Origin: Chrysoperla carnea
Lineage: Eukaryota > Arthropoda > Insecta > Neuroptera > Chrysopidae
Assembly (NCBI RefSeq): GCF_905475395.1
Contig: NC_058339.1
Location: 80,690,520-80,754,519, forward strand
Direction of reading: 5' to 3'
Length of the DNA stretch: 64,000 nt
The position numbers and the translations under genes were made by a program. Below the pieces are notes generated by a model. It was not told where the DNA came from. It saw nothing but the letters and a program-made list of their open reading frames with translations, and ran no database searches. Below, in pieces: positions 49,194 to 61,400 of this stretch. How positions within the stretch are numbered: the stretch's first letter is position 1; every line of letters starts with the position of its first letter.

Positions 49194-49704
49194 TAAAAAT
49201 GACACGAATTTTGCTTTATAATTCGCAGTGTATTCTAAACACTTGCAATTATACAAAAAATTGATTTTCTGTTTTCATCATTTTTTTAAACTACATACGA
49301 CTAGAATTGCCATTTTCGCGAATGAAACGCAAGAAATATAAACAAACTCATGGACTCACAACTGCATGATTTAATAAATTAACCCATTAAAAATTGTGTT
49401 TTTTACAACATCGACTGTACCCGAGGCACCTAACTAAAAGTCTTTGTGACCCTAAGAAGTATGGCTGATGGAACGAATCCATTAGCTTATGGTTCTAAGT
49501 AAACCTTAAACATAGAAGTAAATCATTGAGCATCATGCTGCTATTAGAATGGCGGACTCAACATATGTGACGATCCCTCATGAGGTGTTGAATCCTGATT
49601 GCCCTTCAGATCAGTGACCCACGGTATTCAGATTAGCCTATGTTAAAAACTGAAAAATTGAAAATAGTGAAAAATAAAAACAAAGTAATTTTTATATAAT
49701 TATT

Positions 49705-49710
49705 TTTATT
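49705..49710 (-). other. Poly(A) signal of RpL28
   Basis: AATAAA on the minus strand, 25 nt after the RpL28 stop codon. Confidence 0.7.
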
Positions 49711-49734
49711 TCATTAATTTATACATAAAAAAAA

Positions 49735-51221
49735 TTATTCTGTTTTAGCAGGACGTTGTTTCTTAGGTTTAGCGGGTTTTTGTGACCGAAGAACTGCACT
49801 AGCTCTACGTAAAGCAAGCTGAAAAAAAAAATACAATTAACAAAAAATATTTCTTAATTATTCAATAAAATTATTATTTTTTTTAATCAGATAAAATGGT
49901 GGGTGATGAGTTAATGTCTTCATTTAAAACATCTAGACATAAAAAATACATCATTTTTTACTTTTTCCTAGTTGTATTTAATTTTTTAAACGCGAAATGG
50001 TCGCCTTACATTTAAGGCCAGATCAAAAATTTCTGGGGACACAATATTTCAAATGCAAACGTTTCTGAAATCGTTGTTTTCGTGTGGAGAAATTTAATTC
50101 TATGATTCTGACGAATGAAAATTGCATAATATTTACACGTTCAGGGTTTCGAATACCCATAAATTTACACGTTTACAACCCGAACTTGGTCCTAGCTAAT
50201 TCTAAACACAACTAAATTTTTAATTTTACGAATAATACTTACTTTAGCCAAGTCTCGTCGGTAACTGTTCTTCTTTAATAAACGTTTAAGTTTATATAAT
50301 GATCGTCGTGGACCTGCGTTCATTGTTCTTCGTACTAAAGATCTACCTGGCTTGTGCTGCAATAAAACAAAACAAAAAACATATTTTTAGGGCAAAATTT
50401 CCTTTTTAAAAATAATGAAATATTTTTAACACATTTAAGATCAGAAAAAAGTGGGTGATGAGTTAATGTCTTCATTTGAAAACATCCAGAAGCAAAAGAA
50501 CATCATTTGTGCAGTATTTGAATGAAAGTTTTCCAAAATTCACAAATTTCATTTACGTTTAGCAAAATAATTATTTTATTACATTTAAAAATAAACATCG
50601 AAATATTACAAAACAGTTAAAATAAAATTTGGAAAACATTCATCCTTCAGTACATGAATAATTTGATAAATTCACGCGAATTCAAATTTTTTACTCGATT
50701 TGGGTCCACGTGATTTTAAAGAAATTAAAACTATGAACTTACAATTTTCTTTGCACGTTTATATACAACAGTGAAACCTTTTTTGTCTGGAGCTGGTACA
50801 ACTCCAACAGTTTTTCTGTGGATTAAACCATTATAACGGAATGAACTTAAATTACAGAGGTTGTTGGGTTCCTGAAACAAATATAACAACACTTTTTAAA
50901 TTTGAATTTTAAACACATTCGATTTTGAGGGGTTTATTTTTAGCATCAGAATTTGCAGATTGTCTTCACAACCATTCGGAGATCTTGGTAGTAATTTAAC
51001 AACATCATTTAAATAAATTAAATAGGGTGAATATTCGTCGTTAGATATAAAAATTCGACTTCTGCGAATTTTACTCAATCCAGAATAAATTGAATTATTC
51101 ACCCTAATTGGTATAAAATATTTGAAACACTCACCGTACTGAATGGCTTGCTAATGTTCCTTTTTTTCAATAAAAAGGCATTATTGTTACGAATTATCAT
51201 CCAACTTAAATGGGCCGACAT
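49735..51221 (-). CDS. RpL28: 60S ribosomal protein L28 (eL28), 4 coding exons
   Basis: Coding exons on the minus strand: 51221-51135, 50871-50743, 50356-50243, 49818-49735 (TAA), all phase 0. They give 414 nt or 137 residues, the usual eL28 length. The start is [20 protein letters not shown] and the middle reads [20 protein letters not shown]; the third coding exon encodes [20 protein letters not shown], and the basic tail ends [11 protein letters not shown]. eL28 is a structural protein of the large ribosomal subunit. A leader exon (51547-51510) splices to 51227, just before the ATG. Each of the three introns within the coding region carries one sense-strand C/D snoRNA-like unit, a host-gene arrangement common for ribosomal protein genes. 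No damage is seen. Confidence 0.97.
49884..49958 (-). ncRNA. C/D-box snoRNA candidate 'a' in RpL28 intron 3
   Basis: On the sense strand of the host gene: C box ATGATGT (49954-49948), C'-like ATGAAGA, and D box CTGA (49890-49887), about 75 nt in all. A block of about 34 nt (roughly 49937-49903), from GATGTTTT through ATGAAGACATTAACTCATCA to CCCAC, is shared with the unit in intron 2, while the rest of the two introns differs. This preserved block argues for function. Terminal stem pairing is poor, and the guide target was not recognised. Confidence 0.68.
50437..50511 (-). ncRNA. C/D-box snoRNA candidate 'b' in RpL28 intron 2
   Basis: Paralogue of the unit in intron 3: C box ATGATGT (50506-50500), a D'-like CTGG, C'-like ATGAAGA, and D box CTGA (50444-50441). 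The shared block differs from the other copy by about two positions (one inserted base, one substitution). A short CACA/TGTG pairing outside the boxes could form the terminal stem. Confidence 0.7.
50942..51012 (-). ncRNA. C/D-box snoRNA candidate 'c' in RpL28 intron 1, probable 28S rRNA guide
   Basis: C box ATGATGT (51008-51002), D'-like CCGA (50979-50976), C'-like GTGAAGA, and D box CTGA (50949-50946). Upstream of D' the guide TTACTACCAAGATCTC is complementary to the conserved eukaryotic large-subunit rRNA text GAGATCTTGGTGGTAGTAG: 11 consecutive Watson-Crick pairs, then a G-U, three more pairs and another G-U. The rRNA text is from memory. Counting five from D' points to the C of AGATC as the predicted 2'-O-methylation site. 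Confidence 0.75.
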
Positions 51222-51509
51222 TTTGTCCTGAAATAAATAAATTTAATTAATATTTCAAATAATAATCTTAAAATCCACGAGGGATTATTTCTAAAATCAC
51301 CACGTGTTTATTTGAAAAATTGAATATGGTTTTAAAAAAAATGTATATAAAATAAAAAATTCAAGTTACCGATTTCTATGTAATATTAAATTTAAATAAT
51401 TGATATTTAAAAGTAATATTTTTTGAAATAAAACTGTTCGTACGACGATATTTATTAAAGTAATTATACTTGAGCTGTGTCATTTTGAGAATGAATGAAA
51501 AATTCTTAC

Positions 51510-51547
51510 CTTCTTCCTTTCGTAAAGAGAAATGGACGATAAAGGAA
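51510..51547 (-). promoter_or_regulatory. RpL28 leader exon with TOP-like start
   Basis: On the minus strand, AACTTCCTTTATCG (51550 downward) offers a C followed by pyrimidines, as in 5' TOP / TCT initiators of ribosomal protein genes. A second candidate is TTTCTCTTTACG about 20 nt on. The exon ends GAAGAAG|GTAAGAAT at 51510, joins the acceptor TTATTTATTTCAG before 51227, and contains no ATG. The exact transcription start is inferred. Confidence 0.6.
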
Positions 51548-52341
51548 GTTTTATTTAACAGGATATATTTAATATTAAACACATGCGCTCTATCAATAAG
51601 CTGGCGGGTTATTTAAAAAAAATGTATTTACAGTTTTTAGTATTTCTAGAACACAGTCAAATAACTAACTGATAACTATTTCTTTTTCGATTTTTCTAAA
51701 ATTTTAAATGAGCTTAATCTACGTCTGTTATATTTAATGACTATATTAAGTTTACATTGTTTATAAAAAACATTAGACAAATTCAAATAAGTGCGAAAAA
51801 GAGGAAGTAAAGTATTAATTTTTTTCCAGATAATTTAATGGATGATTAACAAAATTCATTTTGAAGAGTTCTTTAATTAATTTTTTTATGAAAATTTTTT
51901 TTTTTGACAAAATTTGTCAATTTCTATTTGAAGAAAAGTTTTCTTTCTTTTTTGCTTATTCTGTGACCGTTATTGCAGGCGCTGGCAGAGGTTCTGGAGA
52001 CACTGAAAGGGCTACTCGACGAGTTATAAATCATTTACTATGTTTTTTGATGGTGTCTTTCCACTTTGTATTTTGTCAATTGAATGCAGTTCAATGTTAC
52101 CTAAGCAGTTTCGTACAATTCTTAGATTTTAGGATCAGTCTGACAAAAAGGGGATTTGCAAATTGCTCCGTCAAAAAATTGAGCAGACTGATCTGAGACC
52201 ATCAAAAATTGATTCTACGGATTTTTACATCTGGAGTAAAATAATATACCTTTTAGTGATAATAAAATAATATACTCCCGCCAGCTCCTGGATTAATTTG
52301 ACATGTACGAGTACCTTACTAAAACCCTAAAATACTCACCT

Positions 52342-52355
52342 GTTACCTTGGCGAC
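52342..52355 (+). promoter_or_regulatory. RFX X-box upstream of IFT122
   Basis: GTTACCTTGGCGAC fits the X-box consensus RYYNYY-N(1-3)-RRNRAC at every defined position, with a 2-nt spacer. It lies 77 bp before the IFT122 start codon, in the range typical for RFX-controlled ciliary genes. Confidence 0.8.
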
Positions 52356-52432
52356 ACAAATGTAAACACAAAATATGTAAATGGAATTTTAAATATATAA
52401 AAAAAATAAAAAATATTTTAATTCTAATAAAT

Positions 52433-55400
52433 ATGAGAACAATACCAAAATGGGCAGATAAAATACAAGATGCCGATAAAAATGTTCAATGGTAAAATAT
52501 TAAAATTTAATGATCATTGTCGACAAATGATCCATAATTTCAAAGGTTCACAATTTGGTATTTTTTTACTTTTAGTGTTTATGATTTATGTTTCCATCCA
52601 AAAGGAAATTTAATTGTAGCTGCTGGGCTACAAGTTTTAATATATTCCACCGAGGATGGGTCATTATTGCATGCTTTAAAAGGCCATAAAGATATTGTCT
52701 ATTGTGTATGCTGTACCAAAGATGGGAAAAAATTGGCATCTGGGAGTGCTGATAAAACTGTGATTATATGGAATTCAAAATATGAAGGAATTTTGAAATA
52801 CTCGTAGGTTTTAATTGATAACTGTCGGCGTTTCACACAGGAAAAATAACGTAAATTATTCCATTTTTCAGTCATAATGACGCTGTCCAATGTTTAGCAT
52901 ACAATCCAACATCTAGCTTATTAGCTTCATGTGCCATCTCCGATTTTGCACTATGGTCCCAGGAGCAAAAATCTGTACAAAAATTTAAAATTAATGCCCG
53001 AATTAATGCATGTTCTTGGACAAATGATGGTCAATATTTAGCTCTAGGATTAGGCAACGGATCTGTATCAATAAGAAACACAGTAAGAATATATTTTAGA
53101 TAATAAATCTTCTTTATAGAATGAACTCGCGGTAATCCGACAAATGTTTTGTACTAGGTGATGTCGAATTATCGAATTTGTCGAACTATAGGGTACTGCC
53201 ACAAAACCCCTGTAGTCCGGAACTTTTTGAAACAGAATACCTTGTAATCCGATAAATTGCATATCAAACTGATAAGATTTCCAACATTTTCTAATTTCAG
53301 CTACAAATAATTCATGTATTTATAATAAATCTGCATTATTAATTACCGTTACAGTTATGTCGGATTACAAGGGGTGCCGGTTTACCGTGAGACTAGTGAT
53401 GATGATTTTTGAGATGCACATGCACAAAAATACGCAAATTTTGGGTAAAAATGCTTTTTGGCGGGTGACTTTTATCGTTTTATGAAGTACTAACATTCCC
53501 CCAAAATCCTATGAGAAAAATTTTAAATTTGTATTAGACAGTTTCAACAAAATGATGGATTAATAATAGAAATATTTATATGAAAGTTAGGTGAAGAAAA
53601 AGGACGTATTGATCGACCAGGTGGATTGGAGGCTTCCATATGGTCGTTACAATGGAGTCCAAATAAAGATGATGGCGATATACTTTGTGTAACTGATTGG
53701 AATAAAAATATAGCATTCTATTCACTGAGTGGAAAATTAGTTGGTAGAGAAAGAGCATTAGATTTTGATCCATTATGTGTATCATACTTTTCTGGCGGCG
53801 AATATATTTTGGTTGCTGGTACAAATAAAGCTTGCACATTAATGACAAAAGATGGCATTAAATTAGGTAATGTTGGTGATGTACAAAATCATTGGATCTG
53901 GTGTTGTGCAGCTCATCCATCGTCGAATTATGTGGTAAATTTCCCTTTATTTTAAATATAAATCCCCATAAGCATATATTAATGGGAGTAACAGATAGTT
54001 TTGCATTGCAGTAAAGCTTTTCTAGCTTCAGATATCCTCGATTCCTCGTATTATTTTAGTAAGGTAGCTACCTTTCCAGATTTAAAAAACTGGGTATACA
54101 AAACATGAATAATATAAATGACCGAAGAGCCAAATTTTTTGATCTAAGAACTCGTATCAAAATAAACATCCTTTCTAAAACTTATTTCCAATACTTTAAT
54201 AAATATTTTGACCCCATTTTGCCGCTCTATTCAGTTCGTCTATATGGTAGAACTAGCCCTTCTGGGTGCCATATTTTTTCATCTCACTTTTTTAATTGTT
54301 TGATAAAATTAAGTTTTATTTTAGGTAATTGGTTGTCAAGATGGTACTTTAGCATACTATCAACTGGTATTCAGTACCGTTCATGGATTGTATCAAGAAC
54401 GATATGCATTTCGTGAAAATATGACAGATGTTATTATTCAACATTTAATTACAGATCAAAAAGTACGAATTAAATGTCGAGATTTAATTAAGAAAATTGC
54501 TATTTATAAGGATCGTTTAGCGGTATGTAGTAAACAAATATTTTCTAAAATACTAAAAATACACTTAAAAAAATAATAATAACTCGATCCTTTTAAGCTT
54601 TATCAGGGCTCATTTTAAGGATAAAGAAATAAACTTGAAAATGCACTAATTCAAAGTACTCTGAAACTCGCAGTGTTGTCATGAAAATCGGAAATTTAAG
54701 ACCATTTAAACGGGAAATCAACAATAAAAAGTTTAAATACACAATTGTACTAGCTTTTTAAATTTATAAAATTACCCTTTCTTTCAATTGTTCAAACGAT
54801 GAGAGCTTGCTTTAAACTTCGAACGAACAAAAACCATTGAATATCTTGAAGGCATAATTTATAAATCTTAATAATTATGAAATATTATTTTGTAGGTTCA
54901 ATTACCCGAACGTATTGTTATTTACGAATTAAACGCTACAGAACCAGACAGTATGCATTACAGAGTTCGAGAGAAGATAAGTCAAAGTCTAGATTGTAGT
55001 TTACTGGTTGTATGCTCTGAACATTTAGTTGTATGTCAAGAACGACGTCTTCTTGGTTTAATGTTTTCTGGTGAACGTTATAGAGAATGGATGATGGATA
55101 GTCCAATACGATACATAAAAGTAGCTGGTGGTCCACCAGGAAAAGAAGGTTTAATTTTAGGTTTAAAAAATGGTCAGGTACTAATTATTTTCCAGGAAAT
55201 TTATTTAAATATTTGAAAAAACAAGTGTCTTAAATCTCTAAACTAGCCCTTATAGCTTTTATTATTGCCTTTTGGGGAATTCGAACAAAACAATACATAT
55301 TTAGATGAAATCTTGCCAACCTTTCGCGAAAACGTTAAATGTATCTTGTGTTTTCAAATGTCAAATTTGAAGAATAGTTTTTGTAATTGTAAATAAGTGT

Positions 55401-58400
55401 GATTAAATTTTAGATTTGGAAAATTTATTTAAATGATCCAATGCCCATTTTAATTTTAACAATATCAGCGCCCGTACGATGCTTGGATTTAAATTGTATG
55501 AGAAATAAAATTGCTGTTGTTGATGACAATTGGTTGTGCCAAGTCTTTATTATGGAAACTGCTGAGCTACTATTTGCGGTAAGTGATGTCTAAGTATTAA
55601 TATTATGTCAAGTCATTTAGATATTACCTCTTACTACTGGATAGCGTAGTGTCAAGTGTGCTGCTTAGCAATGGAGCGACTTCCGAAATTTCGGTGAGAT
55701 TCTTGGAAAGTTAGGGAATTTTCGTATCGGTCAAGATAAATGATTAAAAAAAATACTTTGAGTCTCTAGAATTGAATTCTGAAGAATAAATTTCGCTGCA
55801 GCTTCTTTCATGCCAATAAACTCAGAACATAACCCTGGTGGAAAAAATATTTGAAGAAAGAATAAGTTTTAATAATCTTAGAAACTCTAAAAAAGTCTTA
55901 GGAATTTTGAAAAAGTTTTAAGAACTTTGAATAACTCTGATTTTCTCAACTTTTTGGACCGTCTAATTCAGAGTTATCCAGGCTTATCAAGTCTGAATAA
56001 GAAAGTCCAAAAACGTTGATAAATGCAGAGTTACTTAGAGTTTCTAAGACTTATTAAGACTCTTTCTTACTTCAAATATTTTTTCCACCAGCGAAGCTCT
56101 AGATTTTATCCAGCCATGCTCAAAATAACCTAATGACGATAAAATGAAAGAAGGTGCAGGTGGCTATTAAATGGTCTATCGATAAAAGGTTATTGCTCTT
56201 GATTCCTAAAATAGTGCTAGGCAATTCTGAAACGCCTTGTATATTCCGTTCACTGTCAATTTTAATAATGAATCCCCGTATTTTTGTTTGATTTATCTGG
56301 CTGTATATTTGTTATCAGAATAAAAGCAAATAGAGGTTTCTGTATTTTTCGATCAAGAATTTAAAATGATATTTCAAAAACTGTCATTTTTGCTATAAGC
56401 ACGGAGAATTTCATAAGAATAACTCGAACAACATCCTTCATTTGTAATTAATTTTATTGAAAATTTTGAGAATTCTTCATGAATCCATTGTTTATTTAAT
56501 TCATTTTGTTTTACAGGAACATGACACAAATAGTGTTGCTTGGAATACCAAACATGAAGATTTACTAAGTTTTTCCGGCGATAAATCATTAGGGTTACGC
56601 TTAATCAATTTCCCAGCACATCGACGTTGTCAACAAGGTTTAGTAGTTGGATTTGTTGGCAACAAAGCTTTTTGCCTACAAGGTAATATTATAACAAGTG
56701 TTCAATTGCCTGTATCGGCGGCGATGTATCAATGTATTGATAAAAAAATGTTTGTGTAAGTATTTATAAACAGGGAATCTTACACAAAAATACTGTTATC
56801 TCTATTCTTTAAATATTCATGGAAAGGCAACCGCTGAACAATTATATAAGCTGGAGAAAAATAAAAGAAATTGGCAGTAAGATTCCCTGCAATAAGAATA
56901 TTGGAATAAAGAAATTTCTTTTATAAAACTTTTTTATATATAGGGAGGCGTATAAAATTGCTCATTTAGGAGTTACTCAAACTGATTGGGAAGAATTAGG
57001 TTCGGTGGCTTTAGAACAATTACAGTTAGATATTGCACAAAAATCTTACATGTATTTACAAGATATTCATCATTTGAATTTGATTAACGATTTACAAGTA
57101 AGTATACTGGATTTATTGGGACTTTTAAAAGAACCCTTGTATATTAAAATTGATATTCATTCCATTCAGTATCATTGCAGATTTCTCATGGAATAAATTT
57201 TCCTTATATCAATGCGGATCAAATGTTTTATCAAATCTGGAGCATATTTAAGAAAGTCAACGCCTGACTTACGCATTTTTTGCTCAGTTCACTTGATATT
57301 TCAAATCGTAATGTTTATTTTATGCTCTCTGCGTTTTCTCAGGTAGTCAGGCCGCGCTTCGGGCCCGTGAGGAGTCAAGATTCTAATCGAGGATAGTCTA
57401 TGAATGCTTCCAGAAACTGAATCGCCTTTCACAAATAACACAGCCAGGCTGATTTGGGTACCGGACCACTCTAGCGTTAAAGAGAATGAAGCAGCAGACT
57501 CGTTGGCATTTCCATAGTAAGATGCTCCGTAATTTATCGAAACAAGGAAACGGCAAGCCTATCTTGATTAATGGGACTTTGCGCAAGACATGCGACAGCC
57601 CAAACTGTGCATATCCATAGCTAAGGCATTCCACTGTGCTCGCCTGAAACACATTAGAGCACAGTTGAGAAAGGTGTATTCTTCTGTCGACTTTCATTAC
57701 ATGAAAATTTTTGATGATCCCACTTCTAGGGCCTTTATGGAGAACGATAAAACCTCCATACATATTATTTGCATTTGCATCGCGTCAGGTTTAAAATTTT
57801 TTGGGTTTGAAACTTTGAATCCACCAATCCTTGGAGAAATCCAGCAGAGAATCTGGCCCACAGTGGCGTCTAGCCTCTGTAGAATCATACAGCTTCATTT
57901 GCTTAAAAAGCTTCTCTTACCCGGAGTCTCTTTGGTAGAGGTTTTAGGCACCTATTTGCGATACCTCTCTTATACACATAGATGTAACAAAGTTCATTAT
58001 AAATTCAAATATTTTCTTTTTCGAAAATTTTCTAGGAACAACAACGTAAAGGTGAAAATAACCAAGAACTTTTAAAAGCACAAGTTTTAGCATTTCGTGG
58101 TCGGTTTAAAGAATCAGCTAGATTGTATCAACGTTCTGGCCATGCACATAGAGCTGTTACAATGTATACGAATCTACGAATGTTTGATTTAGCTCAGGTA
58201 ATTAAAAAATAGTACTTATAGATAATTTGCCATAATTGATACATTTTAATTTTTTTTAATTTTAGGATTATATAAGTGTAGATAGTAATACTGATAATAA
58301 AAGTTTAATACGACAAAAAGCTGAATGGGCAAAGAATATTAATGAACCAAAGGCAGCAGCTGAAATGTACCTATCAATTGGTGATACACGAAAAGCCATT

Positions 58401-61400
58401 GAAATTATGGCTGAACATAATTGGATTGAAATGTAAGTATTTAATTTTGTATTTACACTTTTTTTTTTAATTTTAAATTAATTAAATTACACTTTTGATA
58501 TTGTAAAGGTTGGAAGATATAGGTCGACGACTTGATAAAGCTGATCGAACTAATTTAATATTAGTTGCTGAACATTTACGACGTTTAGGTGAAACCACTG
58601 CCGCTGGAGAATTATATCGACGTTTAGGTGATGATAGTGCTTTATTAACATTATACGTTGAAGCACACCAATGGCCACAAGCTTTTGCATTAGCCGAACG
58701 ACAACCAGAACATAAACATTTAGTTTACGTGCCATATGCTCAATGGTTGGTTGAAAATGATAAGTTTCATGAAGCACAAATAGGTAATTATAATATTTTA
58801 CATAAAAATTCTAGCATATTAATATTTAACGCTTGCGTAATGAGATAATAATGACACAAAAACAAATTAAAATGTGTAGAGAAGTGACTCACATACGACC
58901 CTTATATATCACGTAAGGATACTGATACTTAAACGCAAGACCGTCCACAGGAATTATCCATGCGTTGGGCCTCTTGAGCGCCATAAAGGAGCAAACATAT
59001 ATAAGCTGAAAATGAAAGTTGACGAACTAAGTGAAGTGGGGTATTATTGAATAGGTGTTTGAAGTCCTAACTAAAAAGTGTAAAATAAAAAAATAAATTT
59101 TTAAATCAAAAAACCCAAATGCGTTAAAGAAAAATAGAAAAGAAAAAAACAAGTCCAGTTGTTTACATAGCGACTTTAACAGTTGGGACCCATTAAAATC
59201 TATACCGGCTTAAATCTCACCAATAATGAATCCAGACCGTTCAAGTCGCTAGATTATTTCGAGCACGATACGTTAATTACCCGAAGTATAGATGCAAGGA
59301 GTCCGAACGTAATGTTGAACGAATGGTCTCAATTTAGGGGATAGATAATAATAGCATCGTTACGTCCTGAATTATTGCGCAGTCAGTGGCAGAAAAGAGA
59401 ACTATGATCTGGGTTTATTATTGTGTACATTAATAATACCATGGAAAAGCCTATACCGTTCGAATATCTTGTACTATACTTCGTGATCAATTAGGTCATA
59501 TGATGGGTCCTTTTTATACGTGTAGGTACTACACGCTCTTTGGTCCATTGTATAATTTTATAATTTATATCTAATATACAATAATTTTTAGCATTTCATA
59601 AAGCGGGCCAACCGGATGAAGCATTTAAAGTATTAAATCGTTTAATTGAGAACGCATTAAATGAGAAACGTTACAACGATGCTGGATACTTACATTGGAT
59701 ATTAGCACGACAATGTCTAGAATTGGCTGAAATGAATGAGAACAATAAACATAATCATATTAATAAATTTTATGAAAATCAACGAATGGCTGCCATTTAT
59801 TATGCATACAATACATTACATCAGTATATTGAACAACCATTTACCTCATATATACCGGAAGCACTTTTTAATATTGCACGATTTGTTATGAATGAAATTA
59901 AAAATTTTAAACCAAAAGGAATATCAGAATTGTATCCTTTTTAAATCATTTTTATTCAATTTTTATTCCTTTGTGTTCTCCTTGGTGAAAATTTTTCCAG
60001 AAAATTAGTACAGTCGACAGGTACGCCAGTCTATTTAGTTCAAAAGAAGGGTTGACTTGGGAAAAAATAATAACAGCAATTTTTGTTAGGAAATCGTTGG
60101 GGGGCCTCACTGGCGGATTCATTTATGTAATTCGCTACGAATACTTTGCAGAGTTAGTATCCAGCAACGCCGTACATATTTACTGGTTCAGGGGTGTGAC
60201 ATTCATATTCTCACCTGTTAAACTTACTTACCTCTACCGCGCAAAACTGACGCCATGGCGCTAAAGCTTACTTTTACTTATAGGTGCATCTTTATCAACA
60301 TGATTCGTACTGGGCCTTTCCCCCGAAATTTTTAACTTGTGCTAGTAGTCTATTAACGTTTAGTTGTCGGTGACTCATACGATTACCTCGTTTTCTAGTT
60401 TTAATTTCGCAAGTATTTTCCGTTTTTGCAGTGTCATATATTACCTTAACATTCAATTCAGTACAATTTTATATTCTTTATCAAAACAAGCCAGAATATT
60501 GGGTGCACATAAATTATGTCGACAATTATTAGATAAATTACGATTACTACGTATACCAAATCGATTCCAAGAACAAGTAGAAATTGCAACATTAACAGCA
60601 TATACAAAACCGCATAATGATCCTGAAGATCTTTTACCAATGTGCTATCGTTGTTCCACTTATAATCCATTAATTGGGGAAGCGAATAACATATGCTCAC
60701 ATTGCCATCAACCATTTGTACATTCATTTGTTTCATTCGAAGTGTTACCATTGGTTGAATTTTATTTGGAATCGGATATTAGTGATGATGAAGCTATACG
60801 ATTAATACAAGCACCGATTGAGGATAATAATAGTCCGTTAATGGAACGAGATATTGATGAAACACAGAATACTTTAGAAATTGATAATGGTATTGTAACA
60901 CAAGATTTGTTTACAGCGAAATTAACTAAATTAGAAGTAAGTTTTTTTCGTGCAAACTAAGAAACATAGCTCTTCTTTACTGCGGTAGTCTAGTCGAAAA
61001 AAGAGAACTTGATATAAATTGTCATAGTGCGCAGATTTTTTCTGCATCTAGACATCTGATAAACTACACTTATCAAATTTTATCTTAGTGAAATTTTCAA
61101 ACGTTTAAATATAACCAAAAAAATTACTTATCTCTCTTGCAGGATGAAAATGATGGATTTGTTCCTATTAAAGTGAATCGACCTACATTACAATCAATGG
61201 ATCCAGCAACAGTTATTATATGTAAATGGCCGAGTCCTCTTCGTTATCAATTTTATCGTAATTTACTTCCTGATTTACAAATCAGTTTTTGTCATTCCTG
61301 TTTTAAGGTACGTAAGCAGCATCTTCTTCACATTCTAATTATGATTGAAAATTTATATTTTTATAAATCCAAAGTTAGTTAATATGTACAAGTAGTGTGC

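Noticed and set aside
49906-49945. Plus-strand reading of the RpL28 intron units (GTGATGA as C box)
   Set aside because: No D box follows on the plus strand, whereas the minus strand has both boxes in proper order in all three introns and is the transcribed strand.
57590-58075. 161-codon frame in IFT122 intron 9
   Set aside because: Part of a decayed retrotransposon and intron; it continues into exon 10 in a different frame from IFT122.
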